DNA from: Shewanella fidelis ATCC BAA-318
Lineage (GTDB): Bacteria > Pseudomonadota > Gammaproteobacteria > Enterobacterales > Shewanellaceae
DNA length: 64,000 bases
Direction: 5' to 3'
Assembly (NCBI RefSeq): GCF_000518605.1
Contig: NZ_JADX01000004.1
Location: 220,875-284,874 of the forward strand
Position numbers and translations under genes: made by a program. The notes beneath the pieces were generated by a model, which saw only the letters and a program-made list of their open reading frames with translations, had not been told where the DNA came from and made no database searches. This document shows, piece after piece, positions 9,461 to 18,941 of the stretch (within the stretch, counting starts at the first letter, position 1; each line of letters starts with the position of its first letter).

Positions 9461-12400
9461 GTGAAAACAAAAATAGCAATTGCAGTATCAGCTGCTATAG
9501 TCACAATGTCTGCTAGTGCGCTAGCTGCACAATCTGATTATAATCAACAAATTACTAAGTTAAATAACTCAGGATCAGCTAGAGCAAATATTGCTGTGGT
9601 AGATTCAAAATCAGCCGCTTACTCACAAAATCAAGTAGTTAGACAAAACGCGGTATTCACTCCAGAACCCAACCTTGATTCAGGCGTTTATCGATATTTT
9701 GTTCGCTTAATTGAAAGCCCGGTCGCGCTCTATCAAGGTGGTATTGAAGGTTTTCAGGCAACGTCTTTAGAAAAAGCGCCAGGTAAAAATGGTAAGTTAG
9801 ACGTAACTAGCGCAGCGGTAAAATCTTACCGTTCATTCCTATCTTCAAAGCAAGATCGTGTGATTCAAAAGGCTAACGCAGTACTTGGTGAACTAGACGT
9901 CAAGCAAAGAACAACACTGGCCTATAACGGTCTTGTCGTTGAAATGACTCAAGCACAAGCTACTAAATTAGCTACAGTCGCTGGTATTGCCAATATCCAA
10001 CGTGAAATTTTACGTAAGCCAATGACTGACTCAGGCCCTGCAATCATTAAAGCACCTTCGGTGTGGAGTGGTGAAGCGACAGGCACAGAAAGCAAAGGTG
10101 AAGGCATGATTGTCGGTATTATTGATACTGGTATCAATACCGATCATCCTTCTTTCGCTGACGTTGGCGGTGATGGTTATGATCATACTAACCCTTGGGG
10201 CCCAGGCGTTTATTCTGGTGATTGTTCAGCTGACTTCCCTGAGCTTTGTAACGATAAGCTGATCGGTGTTCATAGTTGGCCAGCGATCACCGATCAATAT
10301 TTAGATTATGACATTGATGTGCCTGCCAATGGTGAAGATTATAACGGCCACGGCTCGCATACCGCTGGTACAACGGCAGGTAACGTATTAATTGATACTA
10401 ACGTACCCAATGTTGATGGCGAAGATACAGGTGTAGTATTTGATACTATCTCTGGTGTAGCGCCTCACGCCAATATTGTTTCATACCAAGTTTGTCTACC
10501 GGGTGAAAATGATGAAATTGGTTTTGCTGGCTGTTTCCCTTCATTAACGGTACTTGCAGTAGAGCATGCAATTGAAAATGGCGTTGATGCACTTAACTAT
10601 TCAATTGGCGGCGGTTCTAGTAACCCTTGGAATGATGCCGACGCACTCGCGTTCTTATCGGCACGTAAAGCAGGTATTCACGTTGCGACATCTGCAGGTA
10701 ACTCAGGTCCAGGCCCTGAAACAGTTGGTTCACCGGGTGATGCGCCATGGTTAACAACAGTTGCGGCTTATACTCATGACCGTGATTTTTCTGAAAAGAA
10801 CATCGGTTCGTTCAGTGGCGGCGATACCGCAGCTCCAGAGGCGTTAACAGGTAAGGCAATGACTGGCGAATTCACAGGCTCTGTGGTTTATGCTGGTGAC
10901 TTTGAAAATGCCAACGATCCAGATAATGATCCTGCGCAATGTTTAGAACCATTCCCGGCAGATACTTTTGCTGATGACACTATTGTAGTATGTGATCGCG
11001 GTGCGATTGCTCGTGTAGATAAAGGCCGTAACGTACTGGCTGGTGGTGCATCAGGCCTAGTACTTGCTAACCTACAAGGTGGCGCAGAGAGTGTTGTAGC
11101 CGATGCCCATGTGTTACCGGCGATTCATATCGATGCAGATAAAGGTGATGCGCTTAAAGCTTGGCTTGCTACTGGTGCCGACCATAAGGCAACAATTACA
11201 GGCACAGAAGTGGTTCAAGATGAAAAGCTAGCACGCATTGCTGCAGGTTTTACTTCTCGTGGACCTAACAAGTCTGTACCTGATGTCATTGCCCCATCGA
11301 TTGCGGCGCCAGGAGTGAGTATTTTTGCTGCATACGCAGATCAACAATCTGCTGGCTTTAAGGAAAATCCAGATCCTAGTGATTATGGTTTCTTAAGCGG
11401 CACTTCTATGGCAAGTCCGCATGTTGCCGGCGCACTGACATTGCTGGCCAGCCTTCATCCTGAATGGACGCCTGCAGAAGTTCAGTCGGCATTAATGCTA
11501 ACTGCTGATCAAAACACCTTAAAAGACGATGGTGTAACGCCATCTGATTTCTTTGATATGGGCGCAGGTTATGCCAACGTAGAAGCGGCGGCTAAAACTG
11601 GTCTAGTAATGGATGAAAGCTATGTCGATTATGTTAAAGCCGACCCTGCATTAGGTGGTCAGCCATCGCAAATTAACTTAGCGACTATTGCTAATGCTAA
11701 ATGTGTGGGCGAATGCACTTGGACTAGAACTGTTAAAGCAACTAAAGATGGTTCATGGACTGCTAGTACTATGGGGGTTACTGATGGATTAGTGCTATCA
11801 GTTATGCCTGAGTCATTTGAGTTAAAAGCTGGTGAAACGCAGGAGCTTACTGTTACTGCTGATATTTCTGCAGCAAGTGCAGGTTGGAATTTTGCTAATA
11901 TCAAGTTGATGGCTGAAGATATGCCTGAGGTTAAGTTACCTGTAGCCGTAAAAGGTGACTCTAACAACTTGCCAGCCAGCCTTGATATTACAGCGGGCAG
12001 AACTACTGGTAGCATCACCTACAGTGGTTTCACATCGACAGAGCTTACTGACATCAAAGCCGGAGTATATGATAAGTCTACTAATCTTATCGATCCAGTT
12101 ACATTGAACGTACCTGAAGATGGTTTGGATTATGTAGCAATGAACTTCCCTGCATTAGCCAACGTGGTTATTTCTATCTCTTCAGAGACTGCACCAGATG
12201 TTGATTTGCGCATTTTAGATGCCACATTCACTAAAATTGGTAGCAGTGCTGGCCCTGATTCAAACGAGTCGGTTGCCTTTACAAATCTACCTGCAGGTAC
12301 ATATTACCTAGTGGTTGATGGTTATACAGCATCGACTCCAGGTGGTACCGATGAAGTCACTATGAATATTTCATCAATTCTACCTACCGATGAATCACTG

Positions 12401-13270
12401 AGTGATAACATCAATGTAGCGGTAGATGAAGCTGAAGGCGAGTTCAGTCTGACTTTCGATTGGAATACCGATACTAATACTTCAGGTATTTTGATTTTGA
12501 CATCAGGCGATCAAAGCAGCGAAGTGCAAGTGCCATTAAATATCACTCGTAAGAATGATGTCACTCACTTCCATAGTTTAGCTGATGCGATGACTGCTGG
12601 TGTTGCAAGTCGTGTTGGTTTTAACGTGGCGCCAAACTTTAGTGATGAAGACAAAGAGTATTCATTCTCTGCACAAATGTCTGCAGGCCATAAAGTTGCC
12701 AATATTTCAAATGGTGGTGTACAAGAAGGCAATACCATTACTTGGACTGTTGTACAGGAAGCGTCTTCAGGTGAGGCAATGGTTGTTGGCTTCGATTTGA
12801 TCCCAACAAAAGCAGGTTCTGCATATGCGATGAAACTTACCAACTCGTTTGGTGATGACATGGTAGAGGAAACGGTTAAGTTTGGGGTATCTGAAGTAGC
12901 ACCTGTGGCAGTTTTAGATGCACCTAAAGTTGCAATCGCTAGACGCAGTGTAACTATGGATGGTTCTGGCTCATTTGATGGTAATGATGACGAATTGACT
13001 TACAAGTGGGTTCAGCTTAGCGGTACTCCAGTTGAATTTAATGCATCATCAGCTTCATTTAGCTTCTTGGCTCCTGATGTAAAAGTTTCTGGAGATACAT
13101 TATCGTTTGAACTAACGGTTTCAGATGCAAATGGTAATTCAGATTCTACAAGCGCAAGCTTCCCTGTTGAGTACCAGAGGCCTTACGAATCAAGTGATGG
13201 TGGTAGTCTAGGTTGGTTTACAACTTTGTTATTACCGCTTGCTTGGTTAAGAAGAAAAAAGAAATCTTAA
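9461..13270 (+). CDS. Secreted subtilisin-like serine protease (S8) with GlyGly-CTERM
   Basis: A 1269-residue multidomain protease starting at GTG with AAGGA upstream. Order: signal peptide (1 to about 22, ending ALA), inhibitor I9-type propeptide (about 50-185), and an S8 catalytic domain with Asp222 (IIDTGINTDH), His297 (GHGSHTAG) and Ser649 (SGTSMASPHVAG), interrupted by a PA domain (about 450-570). Then come beta-rich domains including a pre-peptidase C-terminal-like domain (about 890-970, GTYYLVVDGY) and a PKD/Ig-like domain (about 1145-1235). The last 26 residues have a Gly-Gly motif, a hydrophobic helix and RRKKK, the GlyGly-CTERM sorting signal processed by rhombosortase. It should degrade proteins outside the cell or at its surface. 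It is a single-gene unit ending in a strong terminator, and a paralogue lies at 31990-37092. Confidence 0.93.
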   Translation: MKTKIAIAVSAAIVTMSASALAAQSDYNQQITKLNNSGSARANIAVVDSKSAAYSQNQVVRQNAVFTPEPNLDSGVYRYFVRLIESPVALYQGGIEGFQATSLEKAPGKNGKLDVTSAAVKSYRSFLSSKQDRVIQKANAVLGELDVKQRTTLAYNGLVVEMTQAQATKLATVAGIANIQREILRKPMTDSGPAIIKAPSVWSGEATGTESKGEGMIVGIIDTGINTDHPSFADVGGDGYDHTNPWGPGVYSGDCSADFPELCNDKLIGVHSWPAITDQYLDYDIDVPANGEDYNGHGSHTAGTTAGNVLIDTNVPNVDGEDTGVVFDTISGVAPHANIVSYQVCLPGENDEIGFAGCFPSLTVLAVEHAIENGVDALNYSIGGGSSNPWNDADALAFLSARKAGIHVATSAGNSGPGPETVGSPGDAPWLTTVAAYTHDRDFSEKNIGSFSGGDTAAPEALTGKAMTGEFTGSVVYAGDFENANDPDNDPAQCLEPFPADTFADDTIVVCDRGAIARVDKGRNVLAGGASGLVLANLQGGAESVVADAHVLPAIHIDADKGDALKAWLATGADHKATITGTEVVQDEKLARIAAGFTSRGPNKSVPDVIAPSIAAPGVSIFAAYADQQSAGFKENPDPSDYGFLSGTSMASPHVAGALTLLASLHPEWTPAEVQSALMLTADQNTLKDDGVTPSDFFDMGAGYANVEAAAKTGLVMDESYVDYVKADPALGGQPSQINLATIANAKCVGECTWTRTVKATKDGSWTASTMGVTDGLVLSVMPESFELKAGETQELTVTADISAASAGWNFANIKLMAEDMPEVKLPVAVKGDSNNLPASLDITAGRTTGSITYSGFTSTELTDIKAGVYDKSTNLIDPVTLNVPEDGLDYVAMNFPALANVVISISSETAPDVDLRILDATFTKIGSSAGPDSNESVAFTNLPAGTYYLVVDGYTASTPGGTDEVTMNISSILPTDESLSDNINVAVDEAEGEFSLTFDWNTDTNTSGILILTSGDQSSEVQVPLNITRKNDVTHFHSLADAMTAGVASRVGFNVAPNFSDEDKEYSFSAQMSAGHKVANISNGGVQEGNTITWTVVQEASSGEAMVVGFDLIPTKAGSAYAMKLTNSFGDDMVEETVKFGVSEVAPVAVLDAPKVAIARRSVTMDGSGSFDGNDDELTYKWVQLSGTPVEFNASSASFSFLAPDVKVSGDTLSFELTVSDANGNSDSTSASFPVEYQRPYESSDGGSLGWFTTLLLPLAWLRRKKKS

Positions 13271-13286
13271 TATTTAACTTAACTGA

Positions 13287-13317
13287 AAAAGGCTAACAAT
13301 TGTTAGCCTTTTTTTTG
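13287..13317 (+). terminator. Rho-independent terminator after the S8 protease
   Basis: Stem AAAAGGCTAACAATTGTTAGCCTTTT runs into eight Ts. The stem is also AT-flanked on the other side, so it may serve the convergent asnC gene too. Confidence 0.88.
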
Positions 13318-13334
13318 CTTAATGGTATCGCAAA

Positions 13335-13796
13335 CTACGGCTTAACCGCCCGTACAATCGGGTTTTGTAGGCTAATCAAGGTTTCTGTTGATTGGATTTC
13401 ATCAATTGACTGGATGCGATTAATCAAAACATGCTGCAAACCATCGATAGATTGGCACATTACCTTTACAAATACACTGTAGTTACCTGTGGTGTAATAA
13501 GCTTCCACCACTTCTTCTAATGCGTTCAATTTTGAGATTGCCGCAGGGTAATCACCAGCACTTTTTAGATTAATACCAATGAAACAACATACGTCGTAGC
13601 CTAGTGCTTTGGGATTTACGGTGATCTGTGCGCCAGTAATGATCCCAGCTTGTTTCATTTTTTCGACGCGAACATGGATGGTACCCGCACTCACACCAAA
13701 GCGTTTGGCAAGCTCGGCAAAAGGGGTTCTTGCCTCTTTCATTAAGGCAGATAAAATTTGGTTATCGAGTGAATCTCTTTGAAATGGAGCTTCCAT
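13335..13796 (-). CDS. asnC: Lrp/AsnC-family transcriptional regulator AsnC
   Basis: A 153-residue regulator that in E. coli activates asparagine synthetase asnA in response to asparagine. An N-terminal helix-turn-helix spans about 8-60 (FAELAKRFGVSAGTIHVRVEKM) and a RAM ligand-binding domain about 70-150. The sequence follows E. coli AsnC almost block for block, including the ending STETLISLQNPIVRAVKP. No asnA or mioC neighbour is present here; rluA lies upstream on the same strand 205 bases away, and the S8 protease converges from the other side. Confidence 0.93.
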   Translation of the reverse strand: MEAPFQRDSLDNQILSALMKEARTPFAELAKRFGVSAGTIHVRVEKMKQAGIITGAQITVNPKALGYDVCCFIGINLKSAGDYPAAISKLNALEEVVEAYYTTGNYSVFVKVMCQSIDGLQHVLINRIQSIDEIQSTETLISLQNPIVRAVKP

Positions 13797-14000
13797 AATA
13801 AATACGTTAATTGCTTAGAGGTTAGTTAAGTAATTTACGTATTTTGTGCACAATATTCTACTGATTTATCGATTAACGTAATGATAAGGTGATATTGCTA
13901 GCTTATTTGCTTTAAAGGTGGCGGGCATATAACGAGTGAGGCAACAAAAGCACCAAAAATGGCTGATGCTTTTGTTTGTCTTACATACAGTAAGGGGAGA

Positions 14001-14678
14001 CTATTGTTCACCTTCAGCATGCATAAAGGGGGCATCACAGCTAAAAGTCATCGGCTCTTTAGTGTATGGATGACTAATTGTTAGTGATTGGGCGTGTAGC
14101 AATAATCTCGGTGCTAAACGTTTGGCTAACGGATCGGCATAAAAGTTATCACCTAAGATTGGGTGACCTAAAGCCATCATATGTACTCGAAGCTGGTGTG
14201 AGCGACCAGTAATTGGGGTTAGCTTAACTAAGGTTGAACGTTTGCCATAGCTAATCACTTCATAGTGGGTTTCCGATGCTTTACCTATTTTATGATCAAC
14301 TTTTTGTTTAGGTCGGTTTGGCCAGTCACAAATTAGCGGTAAATTAATCGTACCATGAGACTGCTTTACATGACCCGCTACGCGAGCGTAGTAGGTTTTC
14401 TTGGTTTCTCTATCTCTAAATTGGCGTTTTAGTTCAGATTCAGCACTGCGGATTAATGCCACTACAATAACACCTGAGGTTGCCATATCTAAGCGATGCA
14501 CAATTTTGGCGTGAGGGAACTCTGCAAGCACTCGAGTGTATGTACTGTCTGCATGGGCTGGATCGCGCCCAGGAACAGATAGCAAACCTGACGGCTTATT
14601 TACCACCATGATGTCTTTATCTTGATGGAGGATTTCAAGCCAAGGTGAAGTCGGTGGAGAGTAGACAAAATCAGTCAT
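14001..14678 (-). CDS. rluA: Dual-specificity tRNA/23S rRNA pseudouridine synthase RluA
   Basis: Converts U746 of 23S rRNA and U32 of some tRNAs to pseudouridine. The 225 residues match the short RluA proper, without an S4 domain. Catalytic Asp64 lies in HRLDMATSG, and later blocks PLICDWPNRPKQKV and TPITGRSHQLRVHMMALGHPILGD are characteristic. The start is followed upstream by a separate gene about 90 bases away. It is probably its own transcription unit or reads on towards asnC. Confidence 0.94.
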   Translation of the reverse strand: MTDFVYSPPTSPWLEILHQDKDIMVVNKPSGLLSVPGRDPAHADSTYTRVLAEFPHAKIVHRLDMATSGVIVVALIRSAESELKRQFRDRETKKTYYARVAGHVKQSHGTINLPLICDWPNRPKQKVDHKIGKASETHYEVISYGKRSTLVKLTPITGRSHQLRVHMMALGHPILGDNFYADPLAKRLAPRLLLHAQSLTISHPYTKEPMTFSCDAPFMHAEGEQ

Positions 14679-14766
14679 GAGGCAGCCCTATTAATAATGC
14701 GGCGGCAAAGATACCTCTTTGCGACTTATCCATGCAAGTAGATTTAAGATTAATAGTCTATCGGAT

Positions 14767-15057
14767 CTATGAAAAGCTGTTACCGTTAACGTGCATGATA
14801 GCAAAGGTCCACACTACGAAGGCGAGTGCACAGTGGATTAGCGCATAAAAAGACTGGTCAAGGCGTCCCATACTTTTTGCATCCCAAATGAGTAGGCCGT
14901 GCAATAAGATAACAATTGGAAATAGCGTTAATAGCGGATATAAACTCAGCACACTAGCATCACCAAAGACGAAGCGGCTAACCAGAGCCCAGACGACCAT
15001 TAAGCCAGTGATTATCGGTGGGAGTGCGACTCGATATTGTTCTGGATATGGAAACAT
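14767..15057 (-). CDS. Small inner-membrane protein of unknown function
   Basis: A 96-residue protein with three predicted hydrophobic segments at about residues 10-32, 38-58 and 72-90, separated by short polar loops. No conserved catalytic residue is apparent and I do not recognise the family. It lies on the same strand as rluA and the methyltransferase gene, 50 bases from the latter, so a loose operon is possible. Confidence 0.6.
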   Translation of the reverse strand: MFPYPEQYRVALPPIITGLMVVWALVSRFVFGDASVLSLYPLLTLFPIVILLHGLLIWDAKSMGRLDQSFYALIHCALAFVVWTFAIMHVNGNSFS

Positions 15058-15107
15058 ACTAGGCCTCTACATTTATGCTGAGTAATAACTACATCATCTA
15101 ATGGGCG

Positions 15108-15629
15108 CTATACTTTTGGCTTTTGAGCAATGATCTGCGCCTTATAACTTGCCGTAGGTAAATCACCGAATAGATCTTCAGCGTAATGCAGGCAGTTCCA
15201 GTTAGCAAATATTGCTTGTAATTCACCCAGTTTCAGTAAAAAGTTTGGGTTTCTTGGCCTACCAATCTCAGCCTGTTTGGTCGTGAAAGTTTCATAAATG
15301 ATATAGCCGCCGGGCTTAATAGTATCAATGATTTGCGGCAGTATAGGCCGGTGTAGGTAATTGAAGACTAATACTATGTCATATTGCTGTAGCGGCAGTG
15401 GTGGCGCGCTACCATCTTCAAGATCCCACTCTAGCTGCTCTGCATTTATAGTGGTTTTAGGCAGGTCCAACCTTGATAAATCTCGGTCAAGGTAGCTAAC
15501 GCTGCAGCCATTATTGCTAAACCAAACGCCGTTGCGGCCACTGCCACAGGCCAGATCGAGAACTCTTAAATTGCTTGGCACTTTACCTAACAGTTGAGCA
15601 AATTGGTCGATGAGTTCAGCATTATTCAT
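15108..15629 (-). CDS. Class I SAM-dependent methyltransferase
   Basis: A 173-residue Rossmann-fold methyltransferase. The SAM-binding motif VLDLACGSGRNG is at residues 23-34, an acidic residue for the ribose hydroxyls follows in YLDRD, and motif IV-like YDIVLVFNYLHRP is at about 84-96. The order resembles TehB-type tellurite/thiopurine methyltransferases, but the target cannot be read from the sequence. The start lies four bases after the stop of the membrane-protein gene upstream, so the two are probably translated from one message. Confidence 0.78.
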   Translation of the reverse strand: MNNAELIDQFAQLLGKVPSNLRVLDLACGSGRNGVWFSNNGCSVSYLDRDLSRLDLPKTTINAEQLEWDLEDGSAPPLPLQQYDIVLVFNYLHRPILPQIIDTIKPGGYIIYETFTTKQAEIGRPRNPNFLLKLGELQAIFANWNCLHYAEDLFGDLPTASYKAQIIAQKPKV

Positions 15630-15633
15630 TGGG

Positions 15634-16044
15634 TTAGCCTTTTATTTCTTTTTTGCCACCAATACGGCGTCCATGAACGATAGAGAAGTGGCGTAGTCCA
15701 GACGGCCCATGAGAGACAACGACGGAGAGCAGTACGACTGTAATTAATAGTTCTGGTTTGTAATTTGCCAGCGGAATAAACAACAGTAGTAAGCCGATTT
15801 TGACTAAAGTCAGCACGCCTTTTAGTTGAATTAGCCAACGCCAATCGCGAACAATTTCCCAAATCATTAGCGTTGAGCCTGTTGCCATTGCCATAATCCA
15901 GTAGGTTGACCACTGCTCTTGAGGCACGTTGAGTAATATTCCGCCGCCAGCGCCCGTGACCCCGAGGATATGTAACGCACGCAGAGCCGTTTTTGAAAGG
16001 CGATGTACGATAAATTGCTTTTCAGAGAGTTCTTTTCTAGCCAT
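15634..16044 (-). CDS. Inner-membrane protein of unknown function
   Basis: The ATG at 16044 gives 136 residues beginning MARKELSEKQ; a longer frame to 16119 adds residues with no ribosome site. Four hydrophobic stretches are visible (about residues 18-37, 45-62, 70-90 and 92-112), and the C-terminus is strongly basic (HGRRIGGKKE). The family was not recognised. Its stop is four bases from the start of the methyltransferase gene, suggesting translational coupling. Confidence 0.6.
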   Translation of the reverse strand: MARKELSEKQFIVHRLSKTALRALHILGVTGAGGGILLNVPQEQWSTYWIMAMATGSTLMIWEIVRDWRWLIQLKGVLTLVKIGLLLLFIPLANYKPELLITVVLLSVVVSHGPSGLRHFSIVHGRRIGGKKEIKG

Positions 16045-16230
16045 TTTGATGTTTTTTGACAATGTCTTGTCAGTAAATATTATCAGGTATTGGCTAATTA
16101 AAAAGTGCGCAGTGATCACAGCCAGACCTTAGGCTTAAATTATCTACAGTTAATAAGCTCGAGCTCGATTTAACCTAATATTGTGAAGCAGTTATCTATA
16201 CCACTTTATAGATACTGTTATGCTAATAAA

Positions 16231-16374
16231 CATATGCTTACTCCGTGCTGCGACCGTTTTTCCATGCTCAACCATTAGCAGCACAGATTTAAATGAGCCT
16301 CAGAGAGTATCCTCGCTCTAAAAAGGTTTATTTATATTAAGCTGAAAAGCGAGCTGTCAGGGCTCGCTTTTTAT
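16231..16374 (+). ncRNA. Candidate small RNA or leader RNA upstream of ldhA
   Basis: This stretch has no plus-strand coding frame yet ends in a strong intrinsic terminator. An extended -10 element TGTTATGCT sits at 16216-16224. The predicted transcript of about 145 bases would contain a stem GTGCTGC (16245-16251)/GCAGCAC (16278-16284), an AGAG/CTCT hairpin near 16301-16320, and the terminator stem. It does not resemble an sRNA I know. The alternative is an attenuated leader of ldhA, which starts 114 bases after the terminator. Confidence 0.35.
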
Positions 16375-16376
16375 TT
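16346..16376 (+). terminator. Rho-independent terminator with no plus-strand gene in front
   Basis: Arms AAAGCGAGC (16346-16354) and GCTCGCTTT (16362-16370) are followed by TTATTTT. The genes to the left run the other way, so the terminated transcript must begin in the intergenic region. Confidence 0.8.
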
Positions 16377-16487
16377 TGTCGACATTCACTTTCGCAATTT
16401 CGCCACGCTTGAGCCTTATCAAGACAAATCTGCCTATATCGCATAGACTGTTCAAGTTTACTTCCTCTTTTAGCTAAGGTATCTACT

Positions 16488-17474
16488 ATGAAAATAGGCT
16501 TTTTTAGCGCCAAGCATTACGACATGCAGCATTTTGATCGTACCAACTCAGCTTTTGGGGCTGCTATTGAGTATTTTGATTACCGTCTTTGTATGCAAAC
16601 CGTCAAGCTTGCCGAAGGCTTTGAGGTTATTTGTGCGTTTGTGAATGATTCTTTGTGTGAAGAAGTCTTGATTGAATTGGCCGCTGGTGGCACCAAAATT
16701 ATTGCAATGCGCTGCGCTGGGTTTAATAACGTTGATTTAGCTGCTGCAGCCCGTTTAGGTATTAAAGTGGTTAACGTACCTGCATATTCTCCAGAGTCGG
16801 TTGCTGAACACACTGTTGCGCTAATGCTGACCTTAAACCGTAAAATCCATAAAGCTTACCAGCGTACTCGTGACGCAAATTTCTCCCTTGAAGGCTTAGT
16901 GGGCTTTAATATGCATGGCCGTACTGTAGGAGTTATCGGAACGGGAAAAATTGGATTGGCAACTATCAAGGTGTTGCTTGGCTTTGGCTGTAAAGTCATT
17001 GCCCATGATCCCTATCCGAATCAAGCCGTAATTGACTTAGGTGTTGATTATCTGCCATTAGCCGAGCTGTACCCTTTGTGTGATGTCATCAGTTTGCATT
17101 GCCCGTTAACAGCTGAAAACCATCATTTACTCAGCGAGCAAAGCTTTAGTCAAATGAAACCTGGTGTAATGGTCATTAACACTAGCCGTGGTGGATTACT
17201 TAACGCACTCGATGCTATGGAAGCGTTAAAAACGGGTCAGCTAGGCTCTTTAGGCTTAGACGTTTATGAAAATGAAAAAGAACTGTTTTTTGAAGATAAG
17301 TCGAGTGAAATTATTCAAGACGATGTGTTTAGACGCTTATCAGCCTGCCACAACGTGATTTTTACTGGTCACCAAGCTTTTTTAACCGAAGAAGCACTGG
17401 GGGCGATAGCTCATACAACGTTAAGTAATGTTAAGCAGCTTCTTGCTGGAGAAGCGTGCCCGAACCAATTGTAA
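16488..17474 (+). CDS. ldhA: D-lactate dehydrogenase (NAD-dependent, fermentative)
   Basis: Reduces pyruvate to D-lactate with NADH. The 328 residues carry the D-2-hydroxyacid dehydrogenase fold: catalytic domain halves at both ends and an NAD-binding Rossmann domain with GTGKIG at 151-156. Substrate-binding Arg234 (NTSRGG), the acidic partner near Glu263 (DVYENE) and the catalytic His295 (TGHQAF) are all present. The closest resemblance is to E. coli LdhA. It is preceded by a terminator-ended intergenic transcript candidate and followed by a hairpin at 17487-17511, so it is probably monocistronic. Confidence 0.92.
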   Translation: MKIGFFSAKHYDMQHFDRTNSAFGAAIEYFDYRLCMQTVKLAEGFEVICAFVNDSLCEEVLIELAAGGTKIIAMRCAGFNNVDLAAAARLGIKVVNVPAYSPESVAEHTVALMLTLNRKIHKAYQRTRDANFSLEGLVGFNMHGRTVGVIGTGKIGLATIKVLLGFGCKVIAHDPYPNQAVIDLGVDYLPLAELYPLCDVISLHCPLTAENHHLLSEQSFSQMKPGVMVINTSRGGLLNALDAMEALKTGQLGSLGLDVYENEKELFFEDKSSEIIQDDVFRRLSACHNVIFTGHQAFLTEEALGAIAHTTLSNVKQLLAGEACPNQL

Positions 17475-17486
17475 TTATGACTGCGA

Positions 17487-17511
17487 GTTGGCAGCGCGCT
17501 GAGCTGCCAAC
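17487..17511 (+). terminator. Hairpin after ldhA (weak T tract)
   Basis: GTTGGCAGC and GCTGCCAAC pair perfectly around a 7-base loop. The following sequence is not a pure T run, so it may be a weak terminator or a 3'-end stabilising stem. Confidence 0.5.
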
Positions 17512-17613
17512 ATCAGTTTATTTATAATAGATTGCATTATCTAAGCTAGGTTTGAGCGGACCCCCTCGAACTGTCAACAACTTCAACATAAGAAAAGCGA
17601 CTAAGGAAAGCCG

Positions 17614-18351
17614 ATGATCATTACCCAAGAAGTCCATGATATTGATACCGCGACAGGCCCTATGCGCACCTATCTTTATCGTCCCGATAGTGAAGGCCAG
17701 TTTGCGACGATTATTTTCTATTCAGAGATTTTTCAACAGACGGCGCCAATTGCTCGTGCTGCCGCAATATTAGCTGGTCACGGCTTTGTGGTGTTGGTTC
17801 CTGAAGTTTTTCACGAGCTAAACCCAATCGGTACCGTGCTTGAATATGATGATGTCGGTAAAGATAAAGGTAACGCTGATAAGTTTACTAAGCCGTTAGA
17901 GCAACATGATACAGATACTGAGGCTTTGGTTGATTTTGCCCGCAGCATGAGCTTTTGTAGCAGTAATATTGGTAGCATGGGGGTATGTATTGGTGGGCAT
18001 TTGGCTTACCGAGCGGCACTGAACCCTGATATTCAAGGGGCATTTTGCTTATATCCAACCGATATTCACTCAAATACTTTACCTTGTAACCAAGGCAATG
18101 ATTCATTGAGTCGTACAGGGGAAATTGCAGCAGAGTTAGTATTGGTGTTTGGTAAGCAAGACCCACATGTATCAGGAGAAGGGCGTAAACTGATTTATGA
18201 CAAACTTGAGGCGACTGATCGCAAGTTTAACTGGTTAGAAGTCAATGCTCAGCATGCTTTTATGCGTGATGAGGGCGACAGATATGATCCCGCTTTAGCT
18301 TTGCAAATGTATTTGCAGGCGGTGGCATTTTTTCAGCGCACCCTAAAGTAG
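17614..18351 (+). CDS. Dienelactone hydrolase family protein
   Basis: A 245-residue alpha/beta-hydrolase of the carboxymethylenebutenolidase family. The catalytic triad is visible as Cys125 (GVCIGGH, cysteine nucleophile), Asp183 (GKQDPH) and His214 (AQHAFMRDEG). There is no signal peptide. Dienelactone hydrolase homologues in bacteria without aromatic degradation genes act on unknown esters or lactones, and no catabolic partners are seen here. It is followed by a strong bidirectional terminator. Confidence 0.85.
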   Translation: MIITQEVHDIDTATGPMRTYLYRPDSEGQFATIIFYSEIFQQTAPIARAAAILAGHGFVVLVPEVFHELNPIGTVLEYDDVGKDKGNADKFTKPLEQHDTDTEALVDFARSMSFCSSNIGSMGVCIGGHLAYRAALNPDIQGAFCLYPTDIHSNTLPCNQGNDSLSRTGEIAAELVLVFGKQDPHVSGEGRKLIYDKLEATDRKFNWLEVNAQHAFMRDEGDRYDPALALQMYLQAVAFFQRTLK

Positions 18352-18361
18352 TTGCTATTAG

Positions 18362-18405
18362 CAAAAAAAAGGGGCGAGTCATCACTGACTCGCCCCTTTT
18401 TATAT
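18362..18405. terminator. Bidirectional terminator
   Basis: Arms AAAAGGGGCGAGTCA and TGACTCGCCCCTTTTT form a 15-bp stem with a 4-base loop. It serves the convergent dienelactone hydrolase and DUF3332 genes. Confidence 0.93.
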
Positions 18406-18416
18406 GCAGTTGGTTA

Positions 18417-18941
18417 TTAACCTTGTTGGTAAGCAGCTAGCTCTGCAGTGCTTACACGTGCAATAAACGCATTGTCTAAGTAGAAGTTAACGTGGTCGTT
18501 ATCTTTAACACCAGACATGATTTGTTGGCTGCCATCTTCATACACAAGAGTCATAGCCAAAGTGTTTTCGTCAGTTGCAACCATTGATGCGCTAGTTAAC
18601 TTAACGTTTTTTAGTGGAGCAGTAGTCAAATCACCATCAATGTGCTGGTTTACTTTGAAGATCGCTTCAACTGGCATATCAACAACTGCAGGTGAACGAC
18701 CAGTGATTGGGTTAGTACCCGTCCAGAATTCAATGCTGTTAACGATAAATAGATCGCCAGTTGCAGCGAAGCCATAGATCGGGCTAAGTAGCATAAATAG
18801 GCCAGCACGGCCGTAACGGTTATCAACAGCGCTTAAGTTAGCTTTAGTTACCATAGCGCTTAGACCCATTTGGCCCATACAGCCGGTTAATTGAGTGCTT
18901 AATACTGCTGTTAGCACGATAGCTGAAATTGTCTTTTTCAT
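18417..18941 (-). CDS. DUF3332 family lipoprotein
   Basis: The start at 18941 gives 174 residues with a lipoprotein signal: positively charged start, hydrophobic stretch, then LTGC with the lipid-attachment cysteine at about residue 21. The block DNRYGRAGLFMLLSPIYGFAATGDLFIVNSIEFWTG is the signature I associate with DUF3332. Function is unknown; it should be anchored in the outer or inner membrane facing the periplasm. The longer frame to 19016 only adds non-signal residues. Confidence 0.75.
   Translation of the reverse strand: MKKTISAIVLTAVLSTQLTGCMGQMGLSAMVTKANLSAVDNRYGRAGLFMLLSPIYGFAATGDLFIVNSIEFWTGTNPITGRSPAVVDMPVEAIFKVNQHIDGDLTTAPLKNVKLTSASMVATDENTLAMTLVYEDGSQQIMSGVKDNDHVNFYLDNAFIARVSTAELAAYQQG

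Noticed and set aside
13929..13982. Terminator of rluA
   Set aside because: CAAAAGCA and TGCTTTTG can pair, but on the minus strand there is no T run after the stem; the evidence is too weak.
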